Source: Colwellia maritima
GTDB taxonomy: Bacteria; Pseudomonadota; Gammaproteobacteria; Enterobacterales; Alteromonadaceae
Length of the DNA: 64,000 nucleotides
NCBI RefSeq assembly: GCF_022669015.1
Contig: NZ_JAKKSL010000001.1
Location: 1,842,059 to 1,906,058 of the forward strand
Direction of reading: 5' to 3'
Shown: positions 9,508-20,488 of the stretch, in pieces
Layout: each line of letters opens with the position of its first letter
Numbering within the stretch: the first letter of the stretch is position 1
Program-made: the position numbers and the translations under genes
The notes under the pieces: generated by a model
Database searches by the model: none
Seen by the model: the letters and a program-made list of their open reading frames with translations, nothing else
Told to the model about the DNA's origin: nothing

Positions 9508-11285
9508 ATGGTTTATGATTACGCAGTAATAGTTGGTTATTTCCTTTTAGTTGTAGGTATTGGTTTTACCTTCAAAAAGATGGCAGCTAAATCAACAAGT
9601 GATTACTTTCGTGGCGGCGGTAGAATGCTGTGGTGGATGGTAGGTTCAACCGCCTTTATGGCTCAATTTTCAGCGTGGACTTTTACTGGCGCCGCAGGCA
9701 AAGCTTTTACCGATGGTTTTGCTGTAAGCTTAGTATTTTTTGCTAATACCTTTGCTTACTTTTGTGGTTGGGCATTTTTCTCTCATCGTTTTCGTCAAAT
9801 GCGTGTAGATACCCCAACAGAGGGAATTAAACGACGTTTTGGTAGCCAAAATGAATTGTTTTTCTCTTGTGCATTAATTGTTTTCAGTTTCTTAAATGCA
9901 GGCATTTGGCTGAATGCCTTAGGTGTATTTACCAGTGCGGTATTTGAAGCGGATATTAATGTTACCATTATTGCCACTGGCTTAGCGGTATTATTTATCT
10001 CAGTACTGTCGGGGGCATGGGGTGTTGTTGCTTCTGATTTTGTACAAACACTCGTCGTTGCTGTAGTTTCGGTTGCTTGTGCAATTGTTGCACTAGTGAT
10101 GGTAGGCGGTCCTGTTGAGTGGTTACTAACTTTCCGTCAGACTTTGTCATGGGTCCTGATATGAACTATGGATTGCTATTGGTAGGCACTTTTGTATTCT
10201 TCCTTGCCAAGCAGTTAATAACGATCATGAACTTAAATGATTCATTTCGTTTTTTAAATGCGAAAGACACTGTTAACGCCAGAAAAGCATCACTACTGGC
10301 TATGGCCTTAATGGGAGTTGGTAGTATTATTTGGTTTATTCCGCCTTGGGCGTCAGCCATTTTATACCCCGATGCTGCTGCTGCTTATTCTGAACTTGGC
10401 AATAAGGCAGCCGATGCTGTGTATTTAGTGTTTGCACGAAATGCTATGCCTATGGGTACTGTTGGGTTATTACTTGCTGCCTTATTCGCCGCGTCTATGT
10501 CGTCAATGGATTCGGCGCTAAATAAAAATTCGGGTATTTTTATTCGTAGCATTTATCAACCGTTTTTAGCTAAGCGTAACAAAATTGTTGATGATGCACA
10601 TTTGTTGAAAATGGGTAAAATATTAAGTTTTGTCAGTGGCTTGCTAGTTATTGTTATGGCATTATTTTTCAAATCACTAAAAGAGCTAAGTTTGTTTGAT
10701 TTGATGATGTCTTTCTCAGTAATGATCCAAGTTCCAATTCTTATCCCATTAATTTTCGGATTGTTTATTAAGAAAACCCCCTCATGGGCGCCATGGGTTA
10801 CCGTGTTAATTGGTTTATTTGTTTCTTGGTTTGTGATGAATGTACTAACACCTGATGTATTTTCTGGTTTTATTGGCATACCTGAATTTACCTCAAGAGA
10901 AGCAACAGACATGAACTTAATATTAACCATAGGCGCACATTTAGTCATAACGGCCGGTTTTTTCTGTTTAACATCATTGTTCTATAAAGAAGATAAAGAT
11001 CAATATAAAGCGCAAACAGATGCGTTCTTTAAAGACTTAGTTACACCAATTGTTGCAGATGGCGAGCAAGATGATTATGACCGTCAACAACGTAATAAAT
11101 TAGGTTCTATGGTGATGTATATGGGCACAGGTATTGTCTTTATGGCGTTAATACCTAACCCATGGTGGGGACGTTTAATTTTTGTTTGTTGTGCACTTAT
11201 TATTTTAGGTATTGGAATCTTACTTAAGAGAAGTGCAAAGGCAGAGTTAAAAACAGCATTAACGGCCGATTTAACGATAAGTTAA
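9508..11285 (+). CDS. Sodium/solute symporter (SSS family), frame-disrupted
   Basis: Inner-membrane Na+-coupled symporter with about 13-14 helices and roughly 592 aa when joined. Family landmarks include an N-terminal helix, G-G-G-R-M-L-W-W-M-V-G, the FSAWTFTGAAGKAF segment and the S-M-S-S-M-D-S-A-L-N-K-N-S motif in the second half. The frame breaks at about 10131-10133: adding one T to a TTT run turns CTAACTTTCCG into a continuous L-L-T-F-P-S-D-F-V-M-G reading. The start is ATG with AAGG upstream. It resembles the second SSS gene at 20489-22278; the shared signature suggests related sugar-acid substrates. Third gene of the manD operon, likely importing uronate mono- or oligomers. Confidence 0.85.
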
Positions 11286-11300
11286 CGTTTATTTTTTGTT

Positions 11301-11337
11301 TAACTATAGCTTTTGTTTAAAGCTTAGTTATATTTTT
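11301..11337 (+). terminator. Rho-independent terminator after SSS symporter
   Basis: TAACTATAGCTTT and AAAGCTTAGTTA form a stem with one bulged T and a short loop, followed by TATTTTT. It lies 16 bp after the symporter stop and would end the manD operon. Confidence 0.55.
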
Positions 11338-11439
11338 AAGCATAGTTATCGGTTACAGGATTGAATAAAACGTTACTGATACCTTTGGTAATTTTTTATT
11401 CAATTTATATTATGACCAAATATTTAAAAGGAATTATCG

Positions 11440-12315
11440 ATGAAATTATCACGACTAGAAAATGCTAAACGTTTAGTTTTATTATCATGCACCGTGTTAT
11501 TGATCTATGGGTGCGCGATTGAAAATCATCAAAGGGAAGTAAAGCCAATAGTAAGGCTTACATACGGTATTGATGAGTCAGCAGGCGGTGTGTCTAGCTA
11601 TATCATCACTACCACAAATGCAACTTACTACCTAGAAAAAGACGGTGGTGGTTTATCAAGTATGCTTGATAGTGATGATGTAGATTGGATTGGTTTTCAC
11701 AATGCAAAAGGATCAGGGCATAAGGGCGAGTATCGTGGTTTTCCAAATGCTATTCATAAGCAAGACGGGAATTACTTTCATGCGCTTAATGTCGGAACCG
11801 ATTTATCAACTTCCGTAATAGATATTGAATCAGATCAACACGTGCGTATCATTTTTACTTCGGAAAATCAGCAGTGGCAAGGGCAATGGGATTTTTATCC
11901 AGAGCGTTTAGATTTCACCATGACCAAGGTGAGTGTTGGTTATAAGTATTGGGTGCAATATGAAGGTGTGCCCTATGGTGAAATGGATGATACCGACTTT
12001 TGGTTTTCTTCAAGTAACAGTGAAAAGCAGTTAATCAGTGAACCGTTTGTAGGTGACTTATTTTCAAGGGAAAAAACGTCAGTTGAATGGATAGCTTTTG
12101 GCGATGTAAAGAGTGCCCGTATGTTGTATTTACTACATCATGAAGACGATGAATATCCTGATAATTATGTTAGCCGACCCGATATGACAGTGTTTGGCTT
12201 TGGTCGTAGCGGAAAAGAAAAATTTCTTAATAAACCACAAAAATTTTCACTTGGCTTTGTTGAATCATCAACTTACAGTATCGTTAAAGAGGCAGTGATA
12301 AATATTCTTAACTAA
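11440..12315 (+). CDS. Uncharacterised lipoprotein in uronate locus
   Basis: 291 aa with a signal peptide and lipobox (L-I-Y-G-C, Cys25), so an exported lipid-anchored protein. The mature part is rich in aromatic residues and beta-strand-like sequence: T-Y-Y-L-E-K-D-G-G-G-L-S-S, D-W-I-G-F-H near residues 80-86, E-Y-R-G-F-P-N-A, and W-V-Q-Y-E-G-V-P-Y-G. It has a ribosome site AAAAGGA and its own spacer after the terminator, so it may have its own promoter. The pattern of a Gly-rich strand followed by paired His/Trp/Tyr motifs recalls secreted glycan-active or glycan-binding proteins, but I do not recognise a named family. The position between an SSS symporter and a TonB receptor suggests a role in periplasmic or surface handling of the polyuronate. 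Confidence 0.7.
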   Translation: MKLSRLENAKRLVLLSCTVLLIYGCAIENHQREVKPIVRLTYGIDESAGGVSSYIITTTNATYYLEKDGGGLSSMLDSDDVDWIGFHNAKGSGHKGEYRGFPNAIHKQDGNYFHALNVGTDLSTSVIDIESDQHVRIIFTSENQQWQGQWDFYPERLDFTMTKVSVGYKYWVQYEGVPYGEMDDTDFWFSSSNSEKQLISEPFVGDLFSREKTSVEWIAFGDVKSARMLYLLHHEDDEYPDNYVSRPDMTVFGFGRSGKEKFLNKPQKFSLGFVESSTYSIVKEAVINILN

Positions 12316-12698
12316 CAAATGCTACTAGTAAGTCTTTCTTAACTAAGTGCGAGATAACTCCAGGCTATCCACTACCTAAACGTTACCATTAGCGTGATTT
12401 GTACCGTAGGGTAGCCGTAATCATTTTCGTCTAAACCATACGCGCCTCCCTCAACAATATAGTATTTTAATTATACAATTCCTAGTAACTACCGCATTCA
12501 TTTGTTATGTGTTTTATGTAGCAATATCATTAAATATTCGTTATTGACATCTTAAGATTATATGCTACGCTTAAAAGATAAATCGGTTTAGTAAATCGAT
12601 TTTATGTACTCGTATTTTAATAAATTGACTTAGAAAATAATAATAAAATTTATACATTAACAATCATACAAAACAGCATGTCGTAAAAAGGGGAATTT
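12316..12698 (+). other. Promoter region of TonB receptor 1
   Basis: 383 bp without a gene. It has an imperfect inverted repeat (GGCTATCC near 12371, GGGTAGCC near 12413), the shared operator at 12578-12604 and an AGGGGAA ribosome site before the receptor start. Confidence 0.45.
12578..12604 (+). promoter_or_regulatory. LacI-type operator, site 2 (overlapping double site)
   Basis: TAAATCGGTTTAG at 12579-12591 is followed directly by a second palindrome, TAAATCGATTTTA, whose core AAATCGATTT is perfectly symmetric. It is 95-120 bp upstream of TonB receptor 1. Twenty bases are identical to the site upstream of manD. Confidence 0.7.
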
Positions 12699-15679
12699 AT
12701 GAAAATCAAACTTAATAAAATAAGCGCTACTCTTCGAAATCGCAGATCATATTCTGCGATTTATAGTGCCGCTATTGCCACATTATTTGTTGCTCCGTCT
12801 GTTACAGCGCAACAAGAGCAATCAGTAGAAGATGATAACAACGTTGAGGTGATAGAGGTTGTAGGTATACGCAAGTCACTAACGAGTGCACTTTTAGAAA
12901 AACGTGATGCAAGTAACCTTGTTGAGGTAATAAAAGCAGTTGATATTGGTAAATTGCCTGACCAAAACCTAGCGGAAGTTCTAGAGAATGTTACAGGCAT
13001 CCAGATTACTAGAACTGCGGGTGTGGGTACAGGAGTACAAATTCGTGGTACAAACGCCAATCGAACTGAAATTAACGGAGTATCAACTGTAGGCTCTGGT
13101 ACTGGGCGAAGTGGAATTAATTTTGAAGATGTGTCTCCGGTATTATCGCTGCTGTTGAAGTGATTAAAGCACCTGAAGCAAAAACCATTGAAGGATCTGT
13201 GGGTGGCACCATCAATTTAAGAACGATTCGTCCCCTTCAGTTGAGTGAAACGTTAGCTACTTTCCGAGTACAAGGTGAAGATAGCAGTCTTTCAACTGAT
13301 GGCGGTTTACAACCTAGATTCTCTGGTACTTTCGGAGACAACTGGGATACAGATTCAGGTAAATTTGGGCTTGTTGTCAGTGCTAACTATGCTGAGCAAG
13401 AAGCAACGGCATTCCGCCCTAGAACGGATCGAGATAACTCGGTTGCATCCAATAGCGGTGCTGCTAGCGCCCAATCATTCGATTATTTACCCATTCAATT
13501 TTTTGTTCAAGATTACGATAACTATGAATCTGAAACTATAAATATTTCTACTTCATTAGAGTGGGCGCCTAACGATAATACCAAATTCTATTTTGATGCG
13601 ATTATTAATGATCAAGAACGCAGAGAAGAAAGTTCAAGAATTCAAGCATCAGGCGTAAGTGATCTAAGAAATATCTCGATACCAACTGAGTTTGAAACAG
13701 TTGATTTTGGCACAATAGATGGTCAGGATCTTGGTAGTATTCAAGCCGCAGTTAAGGGCGTTATCCCAGTTGAAGATGGTGATGCCGATCCAAATCTACG
13801 ATTCTCAGGTGATACCAATTCGCGCTTAACAAAAAGTGAAATATTTAGAATTGGTGGTGAATGGCAAGGTGAGAATCTTAAAATAAATGTCGAAGCTTCA
13901 TCGTCAAATTCTGATACGACTACCCCGAGTTTTAACACAACACTTAACTTTATCAATCCCAATGTGGCATCTAACAGTTCAAATGAAAATGGTACACCTT
14001 TTGAGTATGATCTCACGGGAGGTTCATTAGCTTTTGCTATTGCATCTGGTGAAGCAAATGCACCAACAAGTGCGCAATTACTTGACCCCGCAAACGTTGT
14101 TCTGCGTGATGTCGCCATAGGTAATAGTTCAGCAGAAAACAGTGAAGACGCTTTTCGACTGGATTTTAGTTATTATTTAGATACGGTTGTAACCTCGGTG
14201 GATTTTGGTTACCGCTATAGTAAAACCTCCGGCGTTCAAGATACCATTACCAACAGCGTAGGGTTAAGAAATATGTCCGATAGTCCATCGGGTGATCTCT
14301 TCGCCGAATTACTTGTTGCAGGCCCTACTAATTTTAATGAGGCTGATGGTAGAGCATTATATGTTCGCGATTACCTTCAGCTTAACCCCGAACTTGTTGC
14401 CTCTGATCCTGATGGCGCCTTGGCTATTATACAAACGGCTATTGATACTATTGGTGGTTCAGTACCAATCAATGCACCTACTTCAAGTTCCGATGGTTTT
14501 TTTGATATTACAGAGGAGACCAATGCTCTTTATGCTCAAGCTAATTTTGAACAAGGTATATTCCGTGGAAATTTTGGTCTACGTTACATAGAAACCGAAG
14601 TAAAGTCTGTTGGTAATTCAACAACCACAGATGCTAATGGTAATGACTTGGTGTCACAGGTTACAAGTAAAGGTAGCTATGATTTCTTATTGCCACGCAT
14701 AAACGTAGTTGCCGATATAACAGACGATATGGTTATACGTGCGGGTTGGGGTAAAGACATTCGCCGTCCTGATTTTGACGACTTGTCAACATCATTTACG
14801 TTCTCTACTAGCCCAAACCCTGCTGTTGCGATAGGTAATCCAAATTTGGTACCTGAAGAAGTGACATCATTTGATCTTTCTGCTGAGTGGTACTTTGCTG
14901 AAGCGAGTGTATTGAGCGTTGGTATTTTTCATAAGAAACGTAGCGATCTTCATGTTAAACAACAAGAGGACCCATATGAAGATTCAGAAACTGGATATCG
15001 TGATATCACCGATCCTTGTGAAGGTGGCGGGATTTTCAACCCGATTGCGGATATTAATGTATTTGGGCCTACTACAGGGGTAGGGGTTTGTGTGCCATTT
15101 TCTACTACGATCAACGACTCGGGTGAAACCACACAAAAAGGGATAGAAATTGCTGTTCAGTATGATCTTTCTAGTTTTGAAGAAGACTTAGGTTGGGCAT
15201 CTGGTTTTGGTGCAATTGTTAACTATACTAAACAAGAGTTCTCTGGTGGTGAGGCATTCGACACTGCAACAAGTCGCGCCAATGATATTTTTGCTTTAAC
15301 TACGGGTATTGAAGATATTAATGTTACTCGTGTACAAGGACTGACAGATTTATCTGAAAATGCTTACAACTTTACGCTTTACTATGAAAAGTATGGTCTT
15401 TCGGCTCGTGCACGTTATACATGGCGTGAAGCGTATCGTTCAGAAGATTTTGGTAGTACTTCTAGTTTCCCATGGGGATTCCCAGTTGTGCAAGAAGACA
15501 GAGGGCAGCTTAATGCTAGCATTAGTTACGATGTTAATGAACAATTGAACGTTGGTATTGAAGGTGTCAACCTCACTGAGTCAGATATTACACAATCCTG
15601 TGTTAATGAAGGAGGGCTACTTTGTTATCAAGGTTTAACAGAACGTCGTATTACCTTTGGAGCCAGTTACCGATTTTAA
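12699..15679 (+). CDS. TonB-dependent receptor (oligouronate uptake), frame-disrupted
   Basis: Outer-membrane active transporter of about 993 aa when joined. A signal peptide ends near the A-Q-Q-E junction (about residue 38). A TonB-box-like V-E-V-I-E-V-V-G-I-R follows, then a plug domain (L-P-D-Q-N-L-A-E-V-L-E-N-V-T-G-I-Q-I-T-R) and a beta barrel ending in the outer-membrane terminal Phe (G-A-S-Y-R-F). The frame breaks at 13139-13140: one missing G in CTCCGGT; restoring it gives S-P-G-I-I-A-A-V-E-V-I-K-A-P-E-A-K, a standard plug sequence. The start has AAAAGGGG upstream. The promoter carries the same operator as manD. Such receptors of the TonB_OMR/Caulobacter type import oligosaccharides; the substrate is inferred from neighbouring uronate enzymes. 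Confidence 0.87.
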
Positions 15680-15701
15680 TCTAACGCTGTAAAATTTCAA
15701 A

Positions 15702-15742
15702 CTCAGGGGCTAGTATTGCTAATACTAGCCCCTGAGTTTTTT
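15702..15742 (+). terminator. Strong rho-independent terminator after TonB receptor 1
   Basis: A perfect 16-bp stem, CTCAGGGGCTAGTATT and AATACTAGCCCCTGAG, with a three-base loop and six T residues, 22 bp after the receptor stop. The cleanest terminator in the window. Confidence 0.95.
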
Positions 15743-16129
15743 GTTATTAATTCTAGCGATCTTAAAAAATTCACCTAATTAAATTTTAAAATACTACGCA
15801 TAAAGAACTATGTTAACAAATAGTTGCTTGATAATATGGTACAAAGATACAAGTTTATCGAGTTCAACCCCGTTATGAGTTTTTTTCAATATAGCAATAG
15901 AAATAGCAATCTATATATTTTAAAACGTCGAGTAATTTAGGTGGTATTATACGGTTAGTGGATACAAGCTTGTTGCAGAAGTTGCTTTTTATGACCAAAC
16001 ATTATGGCTTTCAGTAGAGCAGATAGATTTTAACCGCTGATTAGCGGCATGTGTTGTTAGGAAGGGGAATACTGTTTTCCACTAGTATCAAATGTCATTA
16101 ACGAGATTAATTAATGCTTTCAGTTTGTT
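15743..16129. other. Convergent intergenic region
   Basis: 387 bp between TonB receptor 1 and the MATE gene. Apart from the RhuM-like relic and a small hairpin CCGCT-GATT-AGCGG at about 16034-16047, I see nothing recognisable. Confidence 0.35.
15969..16072 (+). pseudogene. Short relic of a RhuM-like (virulence RhuM/Fic N-terminal type) gene
   Basis: One frame from 15969 reads L-V-A-E-V-A-F-Y-D-Q-T-L-W-L-S-V-E-Q-I-D-F, which looks like the start of RhuM-family proteins, where an aromatic strand is followed by T-V-W-L-(T/S)-x-x-Q-M. Downstream, other frames give V-I-S-x-x-x and E-G-E pieces expected next in that family. Stops and frame changes break it, and no full domain remains. It lies between the converging TonB and MATE genes. 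This is a match from memory of a family pattern over about 20 residues, so treat as tentative. Confidence 0.35.
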
Positions 16130-17454
16130 TTATAACCGATTCATATATGCTTGCTTGTAACGGTAAAATGGGATCGTTTTAAGTAACTCTTCTATGGGGA
16201 TCATTGCGAAAGCCCAAAAAATTGAAGCATCAAAATAAAGAATTAATAGGGCGCATACGGGAAGAGATATTAGCCATTGTGTTACAAAATGAATCTTAAG
16301 TACTAAATTGCTATTACCTAGCGCACGAAGAATATTACCGGCAACCGTGTTATAGGCGCGAATAATTGGTAGAACGATATAAAGCGGTGCGATGATCATT
16401 AACGCAGTTTGTGTTTCAGATTCTATCTCTGGATAAACAAATTCAATACATTGACTGAGCACAAAGAAAAGCCCAAAGAATGATGACCGACAACGTCATG
16501 CCAACTTGTGTACAACTAGTGACAAAACGCGTTAAATCACCTGTTGTTTTTTGACCCAAAGCCTGACTAATACTAATTGCCGAAGCCTGAGCCCAAGCGT
16601 TGGGAAATTGCGTACCTGCGCGCAACCAAGGAAAAATTAAAGTAATGGCCACAAATGAAAAAAGATCCAATTGAGCAAACAATAACTGGTAAACAGTAGC
16701 CCCAACCGAGAGGACAAAAAAATTAGCGGCAATAGGATAAATTTCGCTGAATTGTGGACCAATTTCACTCCAAAAATGTCTGTTTTTAGGATAAGTCAAA
16801 CCTACGTTATCATCAGCACGCAAAGCAACATAAAAAAATGTTGCTCTTAAAAAAATAGCAACTAAACTTCCCCAAGCCGCACCTTCTAAACCAAGCCCTT
16901 TAAACTCAGCAAAGCCATTTATCAAAAAATAACTAAGTAATGCATTAACAGGTAATTCAATCATGAAGCCTTTTAGTGGCACTTTTGAATTGCCTCGGCC
17001 ATTACAAAAAGCAGTACAAACTTGGGTGTATGCGGTGATCAAAATGATATATTTTGTGATTGATATATAGGTATTCGCCAAACAGGGCTAAGTCATTATC
17101 ATCAGTAATAACAGCGATTAAATCAGTATCCCAAAAGGTTAAGATAAATAGAAAAAATAATGATGCAGAAACGTTAATTAGCAGACCAGACCAATAAGCC
17201 ACTACTAGCTCGGCCTTGTTATCAGAGCCAAAAGCTCTACCCACCAGTAGTTGAATACCATTACCAATAGCGATTTCAAGACCCAACACAAAGGCGACTA
17301 TGGTAGTGGCAATGCCCATAGCGGCAACGGGAAGTTCTCCCAAAGGTGCCACTAACAAGGTATCAATCATCAACATCGATTGTACGAGCAATGCATTAAA
17401 AGCAAGTGGCCATGCTAATGCAAAGTTACGTCGAACATACGAAATGGTTCTCAT
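16130..17454 (-). CDS. MATE-family transporter, twice frame-disrupted
   Basis: Multidrug-and-toxin-extrusion fold exporter of the inner membrane, about 441 aa when joined, with 12 predicted hydrophobic helices. Reading order on the minus strand: 17454 to about 17070, about 17080 to 16450, about 16460 to 16130. At each join the two frames overlap by a few codons and resume the expected MATE pattern (for example A-N-T-Y-I-S-I-T-K-Y-I after the first). N-terminal landmarks are R-R-N-F-A-L-A-W-P-L-A-F-N and D-T-L-L-V-A-P-L-G. The start chosen is the Met before R-T-I-S-Y-V-R-R at 17454. Last gene of the minus-strand operon after KduD. A MATE gene in a sugar-acid locus is odd; it may export a by-product or be a passenger. 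Confidence 0.8.
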
Positions 17455-17561
17455 CCCAAAATAACCTTTATCATGAAAAACACATACAATATCTAAATAA
17501 GTGAGGTGAAGTGTGGGCAAGTAGATAGGTCATTATTAAATATGAATCATTAATATTAAAA

Positions 17562-18323
17562 CTATCTCCCCATCCATCCACCATCAACCAATAATATTGC
17601 ACCATTTACATAGCTTGCGGCTTCAGAAGCTAAGAATACCGCGGGCCCTTTAAAGTCTTCGGGCTTACCCCAACGACCTTGGGGAATACGCGCCAAAATG
17701 GCGGCAGACCGTTCAGGATCATTGCGTAGCGCTTCAGTATTATCAGTATCTATATAGCCAGGTGCAATAGCATTAACATTCACACCTTGACCGGCCCATT
17801 CATTTGATAGTGCCATGACTAGTTGCCCTATAGCACCTTTGCTAGCAGCATATCCGGGAACTGTTACTCCACCTTGAAAGGTTAATAAAGAGGCCGTAAA
17901 AATAATTTTACCCGCACCTCGAGCAACCATATCTTTACCAATTTCACGGCTCAAAATAAATTGAGAATTTAAATTAACATCAATTACTTTATCCCAAAGC
18001 TCATCACTGTGATCTATCGGTGCGCGTAGGATAGTTCCTGCATTATTTACTAAAATATCAATGTGTGGGAAGTCTTCTTTCACCTTACCGATAAATGAAT
18101 ACAGTGCTTGGCGGTTAGAAAAGTCGCATTGATACCCTTTAAAGTTACGGCCTAGCACGGTTACTTCTTTTTCAACTTCAGAGCCTTGTAACTCTAGACT
18201 GGCTGATACCCCTATGATATCCGCTCCGGCCTCTGCAAGTCCAAGCGCAATGGCTTTGCCAATACCCCGTTTACAACCGGTAACTAAAGCAACCTTACCT
18301 ACTAAACTGAATTTTTCTAACAT
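17562..18323 (-). CDS. kduD: KduD-like short-chain dehydrogenase (2-deoxy-D-gluconate 3-dehydrogenase/DEH reductase)
   Basis: NAD(P)-dependent reductase of 253 aa, the usual KduD length. Rossmann motif TGCKRGIG at residues 15-22, NNAG at 93-96, catalytic Ser145, Tyr158 and Lys162 (YAASK). It closes with D-G-G-W-M-G-R, typical of KduD. KduD reduces 2,5-diketo-3-deoxygluconate to 2-keto-3-deoxygluconate; close relatives reduce the 4-deoxy-5-hexoseulose uronate released by alginate and other uronate lyases. KduI is not in the window. It sits 66 bp after the heparinase-like lyase gene and before the MATE gene, so the operon couples cleavage of an unsaturated uronide to its reduction. Confidence 0.85.
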   Translation of the reverse strand: MLEKFSLVGKVALVTGCKRGIGKAIALGLAEAGADIIGVSASLELQGSEVEKEVTVLGRNFKGYQCDFSNRQALYSFIGKVKEDFPHIDILVNNAGTILRAPIDHSDELWDKVIDVNLNSQFILSREIGKDMVARGAGKIIFTASLLTFQGGVTVPGYAASKGAIGQLVMALSNEWAGQGVNVNAIAPGYIDTDNTEALRNDPERSAAILARIPQGRWGKPEDFKGPAVFLASEAASYVNGAILLVDGGWMGR

Positions 18324-18389
18324 TTCAATATTCCCCTAATCATGCTAAACATCTAATACACACCATCATAACGTATTGTTTTAACTACA

Positions 18390-20428
18390 TTACCAAACCT
18401 TGTCTTTTACAACAGATATCCATTTTGATTCAGATTCAATCTCTTGGTAGGCTATCTTGTTTTCATTAGAAAAAATAAAGGTTTCAATATGATTTTTCGA
18501 GGTGATTTCAACACCAAAACAGCCATCACCCTTGATAGACTGAACTGAAATATCATTACTCAGCTTTCCTTGAAGTGTATCTTTAGGTTGAAGCACATTA
18601 AGAAAATAACTCTTCTTACTTTTTTCAGCATTCTCAATTAATAATGTTTTTAAACTGATACGACGAATATCATCAGGACGTTGCGGTGTCATAACTTCTT
18701 CAACGAGTGTTTCATCAACGTTAGTGATACGCGCTTCCGGGAACACGGTAAATACGTTAAGCGCCCCCGTACCATTAATAATTTCAAACTGGTTTTGGTT
18801 TACCTGACTCGCATACTTTTCAGAATGCATACGCCAGGTATACGTATGTTCTAGTTCACTTTCTAGCTCATCTAAAAATATAAAATAGCCACATTCGCTA
18901 TTAATAATATGTCGTGCATTACGTGTTAATTCCATTTCTGGGTAATACATTTTGCTAGATTCACCTACTGCATAGGTATAGCCATTATCATTAGAAAAAG
19001 CTTCAATTTTTGCAATGGCATCTTTAGGCACATCTCGCCATACGTTATGAATACCTTTGCAATTTAAGTCAAACAATTCAGAGTTACTTAAATCACCTTC
19101 GCCCCATATTTTTTCGCCAACACAGCCAGTACCGTCAACCGTAATTAAATTATGCACCTCAGCTTTAGAAGTACGGTTATAACCTTCATCAATAGCCAAA
19201 GATGCATCATTGTGTATTAAAATAAAATGATTAAAATCAACATGGTAATGAGTTAAGCTACGTGTTTTCCAATTATTCTTCTTGTCTAATTCCCGACTAA
19301 GTTTCCATTGCTTATGACCACCTGGAGGACTTGATTTAAATGAAAGATGCGTTGCCTCTGTGTCCCGGCTAGAGCGCATAACTACTAGACCAAGGTCAGG
19401 GAAGTATTTAGTTAGGGGGAGAGCATCAGGGGATTGTTGCGCTATCGCAGGATTAAACCAAATTAACTCTAAGAAGGCTTCAGGCAAAATACCAGGGAAA
19501 ATTTTACTTTCATAAGCCTCTCTAAATAGAAACTTGGTTCGTACCATTTCACCTAACCATTGCGCTTGCTCATTGTTGTATTCTGATGCGATTTTGTAAT
19601 AAGCCGCAATGGAATGAGAGCTTCTTCTGTCATGTACATCAGCAAAGTTAATGTTTTCTTCCCAGTTTGGCGCAGACTGATATAGACGATAATCGAATGA
19701 ATTTTTTAAAAAGCCGGCGTCAAAATAATTTGGTCCGCCATCTTGGCGAATATAATCAGCAGCAGAGAGGAAAAAGTTAATGGCATATCGCCAATATCCC
19801 GTTCCTTCGTAGTTCGAACCGTCTTCAGGAAGATATTCAAACACTTTTTCGAAATTGTCTTTGATCTCGTCAATCCACACTTGCGCGCCTTGGTGCTCAG
19901 AGCGTATTGCATAGGCGGTGGTCAATAAACCAGAATAGTTAATCCAGTTATGATTTTGCCAATAATTAGTCGACCAACAATGCCCTAAGTTTTCTTGTCC
20001 ATAATCAAATATCTTATTGCTTTGCAGAATCAACTTATCAAGAAACTTGTGACGCTCTTCTTTAGTTAAATACTCTTTCAACCAATCATAAGAAAGCCCC
20101 AAACCATACAGCATCCATGATGCACTAAGGTCAACATCTACCAAAAAGCCATAACCCCATACATCGTAATTTACCGCAGTAAAAATCCAACGTTTGGCTT
20201 CTTGCAAATAATGGTCTTGTTCGGTCAACAAATAAGCTAAGCTCAAGTTGGCAGCAGCCATGCCCATATAGGTAATACTAGTGTGAGGATGTTCTGTTGA
20301 TAAAACTTCGTCTTCATACAAACGACATTGCTCTAAAAGCCGCGTTAAATGTTCTTTACGATGGCTTTTGAGCTGAGATTTTAAAACATCAAGTTTGGTC
20401 GTTTATAAGTAAATAGTTCATTGTTCAT
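18390..20428 (-). CDS. Heparinase II/III-like polysaccharide lyase, frame-disrupted near N-terminus
   Basis: About 679 aa. An N-terminal alpha/alpha-toroid region (about 40-330 in the joined numbering) contains the family signatures N-H-N-W (about 159-162) and G-S-N-Y-E-G-T-G-Y-W near 208-218. A C-terminal beta-sandwich region contains H-Y-H-V-D-F-N-H-F near 394-402 and A-I-D-E-G-Y-N-R. These are hallmarks of the heparinase II/III superfamily, which beta-eliminates uronic-acid polymers. The true start is the ATG at 20428 with AGGA upstream: M-N-N-E-L-F-T-Y-K-R-P-N, then one missing base near 20390, then D-V-L-K-S-Q-L-K. No signal peptide is visible, so it probably acts on imported oligomers in the cytoplasm, like exo-lyases of PL15/PL17 type. 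Exact PL family and substrate (alginate, glucuronan, other) are open. Confidence 0.75.
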
Positions 20429-20488
20429 TCCTGTAATCAAACGTGATAAATAGAAAGAGAAAGTCAGTTTTCGAGAAAATAAGCTTTA

